From NCBI GenBank assembly GCA_027038095.1, contig JALVYA010000073.1:1-12489 (forward strand): a DNA stretch of 12,489 bases, in the 5' to 3' direction. A model generated the notes under the pieces. That model was not told the DNA's origin and did not search any database. It worked only from the letters and a program-made list of their open reading frames with translations. Below are positions 7,017-12,489 of this stretch, piece by piece (within the stretch, counting starts at the first letter, position 1; each line of letters starts with the position of its first letter). Origin of the DNA: Archaeoglobaceae archaeon. GTDB lineage: Archaea; Halobacteriota; Archaeoglobi; Archaeoglobales; Archaeoglobaceae. The translations under genes were made by a program, and so were the position numbers.

Positions 7017-7988
7017 CTATACGTAAAAACAGTCTCCCGAAAAGACTCTTATCTTTTTCCCATTCGATTCGAGCAGTAACGCTCCGCTGTCATCTATACC
7101 TCTGCTAATTCCCGTGTACCTCTTTCCAGCGGAATACACCTCTACCTTTCTGCCGAGCATCGGCTCTGCAAGTTTAATCCATTCCTCTCTGATTGCATCC
7201 CATTTTTCTGGCAGTTCGGAAAGGTGGTGAAAAACGCTGTTTAAAACGGATTTGCAGAGGTCTCCCACTGTAACGTCACAAATCGAGAGGTTGATGGCGT
7301 TTTCAGGTACCTCGTTTTTCACGTTTACACCTATGCCAATTATAACCCATACGCTGTCAGACTCGCCGCACAGCTCGCAGAGTATCCCACCAAGTTTTTT
7401 TCCGTTCAGAATGATGTCGTTTGGCCATTTAAGTGATGCGTCGCAGTTACAAACGTTCTGTATTGCCTTGCACACCGCCACTCCCGTACACAGTGTTATC
7501 CTGGGAATTTCGTCCAGATTCATGCTGACTCTGTGGGTTAGAGAAAGGTACAGACCACCTCTTTTGCTGACCCACACCCTTCCTAATCTGCCTCTACCGG
7601 CAGTTTGCTCCAGAGCGACTGCCACTGCTCTTACCGGTCTCTCGGAAATCAGGTTTTTCAGGAAAGAGTTCGTGGAGTCAACCTCGCTGAAAAAATAGAA
7701 TTCCTCAACTCCTTTTGAAAAGCAGAGTTCGGCCACTTCGTAAACCGGAAATTCAGGAGTTTTCGTGAGTACATAACCCCTCCCTCTTTTTGATTCCACA
7801 GTATATCCGGAACTCCTGATTTTCTCAATCGCCTTCCAGACGGCAGTTCGACTTATACCCAGGCTGTTGGCTATCTCCGCTCCAGATAAACGGCCTTTCC
7901 TCAAAGCCCGGAATACTGACAGGGAGGTATCGTTTCTCGTTATCTTCACCTTAACCTTTTGATCGCTTACCCTGATTTTTTCAGACAT
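7017..7988 (-). CDS. birA: Bifunctional biotin-protein ligase / biotin repressor
   Basis: This 323-residue protein attaches biotin to acceptor lysines via biotinyl-AMP. Residues ~22-74 form a winged helix (GAEIANSLGISRTAVWKAIEKIRSSGY then GRGYVL), so it is the bifunctional type that can also bind DNA. The ligase domain shows STN (105-107), the adenylate-binding loop GRGRLGR (131-137), KWPND (187-191), KLGGILCE (198-205) and GIGVNV (218-223). The C-terminal ~45 residues are the SH3-like cap. ATG at 7988 is the start; there is no ribosome site, but a TATA box is centred about 24 bases upstream, suggesting a leaderless mRNA. It diverges from ubiX across 48 bases. No biotin synthesis or carboxylase gene is in the window, so any regulatory target is unseen; autoregulation is possible. 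Confidence 0.93.
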   Translation of the reverse strand: MSEKIRVSDQKVKVKITRNDTSLSVFRALRKGRLSGAEIANSLGISRTAVWKAIEKIRSSGYTVESKRGRGYVLTKTPEFPVYEVAELCFSKGVEEFYFFSEVDSTNSFLKNLISERPVRAVAVALEQTAGRGRLGRVWVSKRGGLYLSLTHRVSMNLDEIPRITLCTGVAVCKAIQNVCNCDASLKWPNDIILNGKKLGGILCELCGESDSVWVIIGIGVNVKNEVPENAINLSICDVTVGDLCKSVLNSVFHHLSELPEKWDAIREEWIKLAEPMLGRKVEVYSAGKRYTGISRGIDDSGALLLESNGKKIRVFSGDCFYV

Positions 7989-7989
7989 T

Positions 7990-8030
7990 GAATCGTGTTC
8001 GGCAGAATTATATAAAAGGCATACGAATTC
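7990..8030. repeat. Imperfect inverted repeat around the birA/ubiX TATA box
   Basis: GAATCGT at 7990-7996 and ACGAATTC at 8023-8030 are complementary except for one inserted base. They are centred near 8010, almost on the TATA box. This is the geometry expected of an operator for a dimeric winged-helix protein such as BirA, but the match is short and may be coincidence. Confidence 0.3.
8008..8015. promoter_or_regulatory. Palindromic TATA box shared by birA and ubiX
   Basis: TTATATAA is its own reverse complement. Its centre is 25.5 bases before the ubiX GTG (8037) and 23.5 bases before the birA ATG (7988, minus strand). Both distances fit TATA boxes for leaderless transcripts, and neither gene has a ribosome site. 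No second TATA box exists in the 48-base gap. Confidence 0.6.
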
Positions 8031-8036
8031 GCCAGC

Positions 8037-8597
8037 GTGAAGGTGATAGTCGCGTTTACCGGAGCGTCAGGCCAGGTATACGGTCTGAAAATACTTGAGA
8101 TTCTGAAAGAGGAGGGTGTGGAAACACACGTGATAGTTTCGAAAGCGGCACTGCTCACGATGAAAGCGGAAGGTGTAGAATTCGAGGATGTGAGAAAAAA
8201 GGCATCTGCAATCTATTCGAACGAAGACATAGGTGCCAGACTTTCGAGCGGCACTTTCAAACACGATGGCATGATCGTGGCACCGTGCAGCATAAAAACG
8301 GCATCGAGCATAGCGTGTGGCATTACCGACAACCTGATTTCGAGGGCTGCTGATGTAACGCTGAAGGAGAGGAGGAGGCTTGTACTGCTCGTGAGGGAAA
8401 CACCTCTTCACACAGGCCACCTCAGAACCCTGCTTGCTTTAAGCGAGATCGGAGCGATAATCATGCCTCCGGTTCCAGCTTTTTACACCAGACCGAAAAG
8501 CGTGGACGACATTGTTACACACACGGCTCTGAGAGCAATTTCTCTTCTCGGAATCGACTGCAAATGCTACGAATGGAAAGGTATTGTCGATTCCTGA
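8037..8597 (+). CDS. ubiX: Flavin prenyltransferase (UbiX/Pad1 family)
   Basis: This 186-residue enzyme joins dimethylallyl phosphate to reduced FMN, making prenyl-FMN, the cofactor of UbiD-type decarboxylases. Family signatures are FTGASGQVYGLKILEIL (7-23), the PCSIKTASSIACGITDNLISRAADV block (83-107), LKERRRLVLLVRETPLHTGHL (109-129) and PPVPAFYTRP (144-153). Length is typical. GTG at 8037 puts the first residue just before the conserved KVIVAFTGASG strand. There is no ribosome site, and a TATA box is 25 bases upstream. No UbiD partner is in the window; in archaea that make menaquinone by the futalosine route, UbiD-like decarboxylases act late in the pathway, so a quinone role is plausible but inferred. 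Confidence 0.93.
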   Translation: MKVIVAFTGASGQVYGLKILEILKEEGVETHVIVSKAALLTMKAEGVEFEDVRKKASAIYSNEDIGARLSSGTFKHDGMIVAPCSIKTASSIACGITDNLISRAADVTLKERRRLVLLVRETPLHTGHLRTLLALSEIGAIIMPPVPAFYTRPKSVDDIVTHTALRAISLLGIDCKCYEWKGIVDS

Positions 8598-8610
8598 CTG
8601 GCAACTCTTG

Positions 8611-8634
8611 CTTCCTTCTCTTTTCCTCTTTTCC
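8611..8634 (+). terminator. 24-base pyrimidine tract after ubiX
   Basis: An unbroken pyrimidine run rich in T (8611-8634) lies 14 bases beyond the ubiX stop and before apgM. It is the most likely site for ubiX transcription to end. The rest of the 93-base gap contains only the weak apgM TATA candidate. Confidence 0.35.
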
Positions 8635-8660
8635 ATTTCCGCAAAAACTTGAACAGTTAC

Positions 8661-8667
8661 AGTTATC
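8661..8667 (+). promoter_or_regulatory. Weak TATA candidate for leaderless apgM mRNA
   Basis: AGTTATC is centred 27 bases before the chosen ATG at 8691, where no convincing ribosome site is seen. The box is a poor match and the call rests mostly on its position. Confidence 0.25.
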
Positions 8668-8690
8668 ACTCCAGCACCTCAGGTTACGGT

Positions 8691-9836
8691 ATGGTGCAGA
8701 GACTTTTGCTGATACCTGACGGCATGGCGGACTGGAAAAATCCTAAGACGGGTAAAACTCCGCTGGAGGAGGCAGACACTCCGAACATGGATTTCCTCGC
8801 AAAAGAGGGGGCGTGCGGTACAGCGAAAACTGTACCGAAAGGCTATCCACCCGGAAGCGATGTTGCCAACATGACGATTCTTGGAATTGACGTGAGAAAG
8901 TACTACACCGGCAGAGGCCCGATAGAAGCTCTGGCCAGAGGAATTGACACAAGAATAGCTTTCAGGTGCAACCTCGTCTACGTTGAGAACGGAATAATGG
9001 TGGATTACAGCGGAAACAGGATAGGTGATGAAGAGGCGAGAAGGGTAATTGAGGCTCTGAACTCTGAGGTTGACGAAGGTGTAAGGTTTCACTGTGGAAG
9101 GTCTTACAGACACGTGCTCGCCATAGACAGAGAATTCGAAGAGGACGAGGTAAAAAAGGTAAAAACAACTCCTCCTCACGATATAACTGGAAAGAAAATA
9201 GACGACTACCTGCCAGAAGGCGGCAAGCTCGCTGAACTGCTCAACGAGCTGATAGATCTATCCAAGACTGTGTTACCGGAAGTTACCGACAGGGCGAACA
9301 TGATCTGGCCGTGGAGCGGTGGAAGAATTCCGAAGTTTCCAAGATTTGCAGACAGGTTTGGCGTGAGAGGCGTTATGATATCAGAAGTCGACCTGCTTCA
9401 GGGTATTGGCAGGGCTCTCGGAATGAAAGTCGTTGAGGTCGATGGAGTTACCGGTTACGTGGACACGAACTACAGGGGGCTGGCAAAAGCCGCTTTGAGG
9501 CATTTAAAGGAGGGTTTTGTCGTTCTGCACCTTGAAGGGATAGACGAAGCGGGACACGAGGGAAATTACGAATTGAAGGTGGAGGCAATAGAGCTTTACG
9601 ACGAGAAAATAGTCGGTTACATACTGGACAGGGTTGACCTCGAAGAGGTCTCCATAATGCTGCTTCCCGACCACCCAACACCGGTTGCGGTGAGAACGCA
9701 CGTCGCCGAACCCGTGCCCTTCCTGCTCTACGGGGGTAAGAAAGATGGCGTAAAGGAGTTCACTGAAAGGAGCTGCAGAAAAGGCATGTTCGGTGAGGTA
9801 AATGGCTTAAAGCTTATGAATCTGTTCTTCTCCTGA
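8691..9836 (+). CDS. apgM: Archaeal 2,3-bisphosphoglycerate-independent phosphoglycerate mutase
   Basis: This 381-residue metalloenzyme interconverts 3- and 2-phosphoglycerate in glycolysis and gluconeogenesis. It is an alkaline-phosphatase-superfamily protein of the archaeal (aPGAM) type. The N-terminal PDGMADW (D10 metal ligand) is followed by KTPLEEADTPNMD and GYPPGSDVANM, where S56 is the expected phospho-serine, then YYTGRGPIEALARGI. The second metal set is in HLEGIDEAGHEGN and in the DHPTPVAVRTH block near the C-terminus. All key residues appear intact. ATG at 8691 is used because family members begin a few residues before IPDGMADW; the in-frame TTG at 8649 would add a tail with no family resemblance. 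The protein is slightly shorter than many relatives (about 400 residues). Confidence 0.93.
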   Translation: MVQRLLLIPDGMADWKNPKTGKTPLEEADTPNMDFLAKEGACGTAKTVPKGYPPGSDVANMTILGIDVRKYYTGRGPIEALARGIDTRIAFRCNLVYVENGIMVDYSGNRIGDEEARRVIEALNSEVDEGVRFHCGRSYRHVLAIDREFEEDEVKKVKTTPPHDITGKKIDDYLPEGGKLAELLNELIDLSKTVLPEVTDRANMIWPWSGGRIPKFPRFADRFGVRGVMISEVDLLQGIGRALGMKVVEVDGVTGYVDTNYRGLAKAALRHLKEGFVVLHLEGIDEAGHEGNYELKVEAIELYDEKIVGYILDRVDLEEVSIMLLPDHPTPVAVRTHVAEPVPFLLYGGKKDGVKEFTERSCRKGMFGEVNGLKLMNLFFS

Positions 9837-9864
9837 ACCTGCGTGAAGTGGGTAGGGTGAATTT

Positions 9865-9928
9865 AAATGTAGCTCCGCCAACCGACCCGGGATCATGCTT
9901 TTCACCCGGGTGTGAGGGGCGGAGCCCG
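9865..9928 (-). ncRNA. Candidate H/ACA box guide sRNA (single hairpin)
   Basis: Read on the minus strand, GCUCCGCC (9925-9918) pairs perfectly with GGCGGAGC (9879-9872), and one base later comes ACA (9870-9868), exactly where an H/ACA RNA needs it. Above the lower stem is an internal loop (CCUCAC on the 5' side, CGGUU on the 3' side), then a 7-bp upper stem (ACCCGGG/CCCGGGU). The 13-base end loop has UGA near each side, which can form the tandem sheared G-A pairs of an L7Ae-binding K-turn or K-loop. From the top of the pocket to ACA is 14 bases, the normal archaeal spacing for a pseudouridine guide. The size (~60-65 nt) is typical. The expected target form is AACCG-UN-GUGAGG. I could not identify the target, and folding is by eye. 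Confidence 0.62.
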
Positions 9929-9950
9929 ATACGGTGTCGGTGTAAGGACA

Positions 9951-9964
9951 GATAAAAATTTTGG
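9951..9964 (-). promoter_or_regulatory. Promoter of the H/ACA sRNA candidate
   Basis: On the minus strand CCAAAA (BRE-like) leads into TTTTTATC (9958-9951), a TATA-like box centred about 27 bases before 9928, where the RNA hairpin begins. An inverted repeat, CCGA...TCGG at 9926-9940, lies between box and start. Confidence 0.5.
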
Positions 9965-10018
9965 ACTTCTTTTATTCAAATTAAGCCTTCTACACTATTG
10001 TATTCTCTCAATTTTTAA

Positions 10019-10849
10019 TTATATACAAGAGTTTATCATGTCCTCCATCCACTTCGGTAGAGAGAATGCCGAAACGTGAAGCTGTGGCGTGTAGTGCTCC
10101 ACCTCCAGATTTCTTTCCAGAAACCTTTTCCTTACCTCTTCATGGCTCAGCCTGACGTTCAGCTTACCTGCTATGAGAAAACTCCAGATGCCACCGGGGT
10201 ACATGGGTATGCAGGAAACGTAAAATGCTCTCCTCTCAAAAACTGAAGAATTTCTAACCACTAATTTGAATTCCTTTTCCTGCAGGGCTGGAGACTGGCT
10301 CTGCATGCAGAAGACTTCTGACACCTTCGAGCAGGTAGAAAAGAATTCTGAAGAGAATAACGGCATGCTCGCCGGACTCGGGTCAGTGCCATCTACTATC
10401 AGCACGTCGAAAACATCTCCTCTCTTCTCTGACCTCTTTATGTATGCGTATCCATCCTCTATTCTGAGCTCAACTCTCTCATCGTCAAAAGCTCCATTAT
10501 CGAGTCCTATGTACTTCCTGCACGACTCCACGACGTTTCTGTCTATTTCAACCATGACGACCCTTTCTACATTGTGTTTCAGCACCTCCCTCAGGGTGCC
10601 TCCATCTCCTCCACCAATTATCAGAATGTTTTCTGGAGAGGGATGGGTTATCATCGGGACGTGAACGAGCATTTCGTGATACGCCTTCTCGAACCTTTCA
10701 ACGAGCTGAATGCACCCATCGATTAAAAGCATCTTTCCGAACTTTGTGTCGTATATCTCTATTTTCTGAATGCCTTTCGACTCGTAAAGCTTTTTGTAAG
10801 CTTCAAACATTATTCCGTAGCCGTTACATTTCTCTCCAACCCATACCAT
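10019..10849 (-). CDS. speE: Polyamine aminopropyltransferase (spermidine synthase family)
   Basis: This 276-residue enzyme transfers an aminopropyl group from decarboxylated S-adenosylmethionine to a diamine or agmatine. Motifs in order: LLIDGCIQLVERFEKAYHEML (41-61, with Q48 and YHE), the nucleotide-binding IIGGGDGGTLREVL (77-90), VEID (100-103), EDGYAYI (131-137), VDGTDPSPA (152-160, with D153/D156 matching the catalytic DxTDP) and MQSQSP (182-187). These separate it from a plain methyltransferase. Which amine it uses cannot be read from the sequence; hyperthermophilic archaea often prefer agmatine or make long or branched polyamines. ATG at 10849 is preceded by GGAGGAG. A TATA-like TCTATAAA (10878-10871) may drive it, or it may be read through from the DUF447 gene 59 bases upstream. 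Confidence 0.9.
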   Translation of the reverse strand: MVWVGEKCNGYGIMFEAYKKLYESKGIQKIEIYDTKFGKMLLIDGCIQLVERFEKAYHEMLVHVPMITHPSPENILIIGGGDGGTLREVLKHNVERVVMVEIDRNVVESCRKYIGLDNGAFDDERVELRIEDGYAYIKRSEKRGDVFDVLIVDGTDPSPASMPLFSSEFFSTCSKVSEVFCMQSQSPALQEKEFKLVVRNSSVFERRAFYVSCIPMYPGGIWSFLIAGKLNVRLSHEEVRKRFLERNLEVEHYTPQLHVSAFSLPKWMEDMINSCI

Positions 10850-10908
10850 GCTTCTCCTCCGGATTGAGAGTTTATAGAACTTGCCGTCCTGCTGTCTGAC
10901 ATCAAAAA

Positions 10909-11508
10909 TTACATTTTATTGATTTCATTTATAGCTGACATGATGTATTCGTAGGCGAGTTTCTCTTCTTTTCCTCCACACCTGCTTACAATTCTTCCCA
11001 GCTCTTTCAGCCTTTCCATCTCTTTTTCTGACCCCGTGTATCTGGTCGCAATTATTGCAGCCTCCACAACTGCACAGAAACCCCTGTTAAAAGCTCTAAC
11101 TGCCTTTGGATTGACGATAAAGCCTTCCACAAACTTCAGTTCACATATTGTAAAATTTTCTCTCTTTTCAAAACTTACAGGTTCGAAAACGCATACAGAA
11201 TAGCTGTCCTTCAGAGTGAAGTCGTTCAGGAAGTATTCGCTTTCCAGATCCTCGAAGGCTGAAATAGCAAATGCAAGAGGGCTGTAACAGACGTTTGCGT
11301 AGAGCTTTGAATTCGCTCTGAGATTTTTCAGCGTATGCGTCTCCCCGAAAAGCCTGACAAAAGTCCTGATGGCTTTTCCTTCTTTTCTCACGACTATTCC
11401 CAGCGGGGCTGAATTTACGTTTCCGGCATCGCTTGCGCCTGTGGTGATCCCTATTACCTCGTTTATTCCCTCCCTAAACCCGAAATTCTCCAGCGAATTT
11501 TCCGACAT
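10909..11508 (-). CDS. DUF447-family protein, putative flavin-binding split barrel
   Basis: This 199-residue protein resembles the DUF447 family, an archaeal group with members in some methylotrophic bacteria. The N-terminal pattern GFREGINEVIGITT followed by GNVNSAPLGIVV (~residues 29-40) is its best signature; FNRGFCAVVEAAIIATRY (~139-156) is a second conserved-looking block and the C-terminus is helical. From memory, structures of family members show FMN in a split-barrel fold; no reaction is established. Homologues occur in gene clusters for tetrahydromethanopterin or methanofuran-type C1 carriers, so a cofactor-related job is plausible. The neighbour on its 5' side is a CitG-like gene, 133 bases away on the same strand. 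ATG at 11508 has only a weak ribosome site (GTGAG). Function is unproven. Confidence 0.7.
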   Translation of the reverse strand: MSENSLENFGFREGINEVIGITTGASDAGNVNSAPLGIVVRKEGKAIRTFVRLFGETHTLKNLRANSKLYANVCYSPLAFAISAFEDLESEYFLNDFTLKDSYSVCVFEPVSFEKRENFTICELKFVEGFIVNPKAVRAFNRGFCAVVEAAIIATRYTGSEKEMERLKELGRIVSRCGGKEEKLAYEYIMSAINEINKM

Positions 11509-11641
11509 GCTCTCACGCTAAGAGCGTTTTAACGTTATCCGTTTAGCTCTGTCTGGCTTTTGTGTTTGTTACTGCACCCGTTTATCAGTGTTTGCTTTTA
11601 TACCTGTCCGGCTTTACCACGCCATTACTCACAGGTCAGGT
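11509..11641 (-). other. 133-base gap between CitG-like and DUF447 genes
   Basis: No gene is seen here. On the minus strand GGTATAAAAG (11603-11594) is a fair TATA box that could give DUF447 its own promoter with a leader of about 65 bases. Just before it, ACCTGT and ACAGGT (11636-11631 and 11607-11602) form a 6-bp inverted repeat enclosing a short GGC/GCC stem. That could be a terminator-like or operator structure at the end of the CitG-like transcript. Confidence 0.3.
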
Positions 11642-12489
11642 TTAAAGTTTCAAACCTTTCCGGCTCGCGAGCACCAGATATATTGAAGAGGCTGTCAGGT
11701 CTGCTATGCTTCCGGGATTTATTCCGGATGAAACGAGCTTTCTGTCCAGCTCTTTAAAAGCCTCAATGCTGTCCGTTTTCAGGCATTCTCCCGCCAGCTC
11801 CATTACGAGCTCAGCCACATCTCTGCCGAATTTTGCGACTATGAGCGGGTCTCTGTACTCTGACAGCAAGAAGTGATAGGCGTAAACAACTGCGTGGTTG
11901 AAAGAGTAACCTTTTTCCAGCATTGCTTCTATCTGCCTGCAACCTTTCAGCGATGCAGGATACCCTTTCGACAGCTCTTCCGCCACAACGTTGTCCTCAG
12001 CGAGGCTCATCCATTCGTGCAGATTTAACCCGGCTTTTCTGAGTTCATCCTCCCTAACCTTGTTCAGGTCGTAGCTTTCAGCTCTCGTAACCCTCGCTCC
12101 CGAAATCCTGTAAGCTCTGAGCACGTAGATGCTGTCTTCAACTCCGCACTTCTTTACCGCTTCAAGCCCTTTACCTGCCAGTTCTTCCGGGCTGGCTGGA
12201 AGCGTTAATTCACTCGCAGCCAGAATTAACGGAGTTAACAGGAGAAAAGATCCGAAGTGAACGTTTTTTCCACAAACACCAATGCTTTTCTTTACTGCGA
12301 GGTATATTCCCTCACCTATACCTGCTTTTTTCTCCTCCACCACTCTGAAAGCCTCTAAAGATGAAATCGACGAAATCAAAAAGTGCTGAAAATTGAGGTC
12401 TTCGTGGTCGTGATCTCTGTCAACGTTCCCCGACTTGGGAGTGACGGATACTTCAAGCAGCAGGGAGAGAGCGGCAAGTTCTGAGGGTC
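11642..12489 (-). CDS. CitG/MdcB-like triphosphoribosyl-dephospho-CoA synthase family protein (start outside window)
   Basis: The frame is open to the window edge, so the gene is partial at its 5' end; 281 residues are visible and few are likely missing, since family members are about 280-300 long. A TTG at 12379 lies inside the conserved region and is not the start: the 36 codons before it encode LLLEVSVTPKSGNVDRDHDH, matching the family's nucleotide-binding P-K-x-G-N-V-D-R motif. Further signatures are GKNVHFGSFLLLTPLI and AEDNVVAEELSKGYP. True CitG/MdcB proteins make the phosphoribosyl-dephospho-CoA prosthetic group of citrate or malonate decarboxylase. No lyase or decarboxylase genes are nearby, and archaeal and methylotroph homologues sit with C1-carrier genes, so a different phosphoribosyl-transfer role is more likely (inference). 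Confidence 0.75.
   Translation of the reverse strand, partial: PSELAALSLLLEVSVTPKSGNVDRDHDHEDLNFQHFLISSISSLEAFRVVEEKKAGIGEGIYLAVKKSIGVCGKNVHFGSFLLLTPLILAASELTLPASPEELAGKGLEAVKKCGVEDSIYVLRAYRISGARVTRAESYDLNKVREDELRKAGLNLHEWMSLAEDNVVAEELSKGYPASLKGCRQIEAMLEKGYSFNHAVVYAYHFLLSEYRDPLIVAKFGRDVAELVMELAGECLKTDSIEAFKELDRKLVSSGINPGSIADLTASSIYLVLASRKGLKL

Noticed and set aside
7252..7698. A 148-codon plus-strand frame inside birA.
   Set aside because: It is the complement of the highly conserved ligase core of BirA, and its product has no family resemblance.
9859..9920. A 16S rRNA target for the guide pocket in the 3' helix containing AACCGUAGGGG.
   Set aside because: The 3' guide half matches AACCG, but the 5' guide half (needing GUGAGG) does not pair with GGGGAA, so I do not propose it.
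9865..9930. A tRNA gene in the GC-rich block.
   Set aside because: There is no T-arm GGTTCGAATCC-like segment, no anticodon arm, and only two stacked stems, so a cloverleaf cannot be drawn.
9872..9950. A plus-strand structured RNA made of the GC-rich hairpin followed by a CCGATA...TGTCGG hairpin and a downstream ACA.
   Set aside because: The plus strand has no suitably placed promoter: the only TATA-like TTTAAAT (9862-9868) would start transcription inside the hairpin. The ACA at 9948-9950 does not directly follow the long stem. The minus-strand reading fits the H/ACA rules better on every point.
10266..10664. A serine-rich 132-codon plus-strand frame inside speE.
   Set aside because: It is antisense to the SpeE nucleotide-binding and catalytic motifs; the Ser/Leu-rich composition is typical of a shadow frame.
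11602..11636. A second small structured RNA in the gap between the CitG-like and DUF447 genes.
   Set aside because: The 6-bp stem with a weak inner GGC/GCC pairing is too slight, and no ACA or C/D box is properly placed. It is kept only as a possible terminator or operator.
1..12489. Mobile elements, CRISPR arrays, inteins or defence islands.
   Set aside because: There are no transposase, integrase, nuclease or toxin-antitoxin signatures, no regularly spaced repeats, and no intein in the RfcS Walker A site. Every long stretch is covered by recognisable core genes.

Overview
The window looks like part of a chromosome from an Archaeoglobales-type archaeon (Archaeoglobus or a close relative; inferred). 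The reasons are a five-gene operon with the content and order of the Archaeoglobus Hme (DsrOPMKJ-like) menaquinol-oxidising complex, an archaeal RFC small subunit, archaeal-type cofactor-independent phosphoglycerate mutase, strong GGAGGTG ribosome sites before operon-internal genes, and TATA-like boxes placed where leaderless mRNAs would start. There are no transposases, CRISPR arrays, prophage genes or tRNAs, so this is a core-genome region.

Layout. Positions 1-409 hold the 3' end of a cobyric acid synthase gene. After a leader with repeats and a hairpin come hmeA-hmeB-hmeC-hmeD-hmeE (648-5699, + strand): a Tat-exported four-cluster ferredoxin, an NrfD-like membrane protein, a b-type cytochrome, an HdrD-like iron-sulfur protein and a membrane-anchored triheme cytochrome c. 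Together they would link the menaquinone pool to thiol/disulfide chemistry in dissimilatory sulfate reduction. A T-rich terminator follows. rfcS (5855-6817, +) faces a birA-zinc ribbon pair on the - strand (7988-6831). birA and the flavin prenyltransferase gene ubiX diverge from a 48-bp gap containing one palindromic TATA box. apgM (8691-9836, +) follows. Between apgM and speE, on the - strand, lies what I read as an unannotated H/ACA guide sRNA with its own promoter. The right end (- strand) carries speE, a DUF447 protein and a CitG-like gene cut by the window edge.

How the parts connect. The Hme complex is the only obvious multi-protein machine. UbiX makes prenyl-FMN for UbiD-type decarboxylases, which are used in menaquinone synthesis, so it may indirectly serve the same quinone pool. 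The DUF447 and CitG-like genes belong to families whose homologues occur in tetrahydromethanopterin/methanofuran-type cofactor clusters of C1-metabolising microbes, so they may share an undescribed cofactor step (inference).

Most notable: the H/ACA sRNA candidate, the shared bidirectional TATA box, the corrected hmeA start that exposes a Tat signal, a 55-residue zinc-ribbon protein, and the DUF447/CitG-like pair. I did not find a clear new defence or mobile system.
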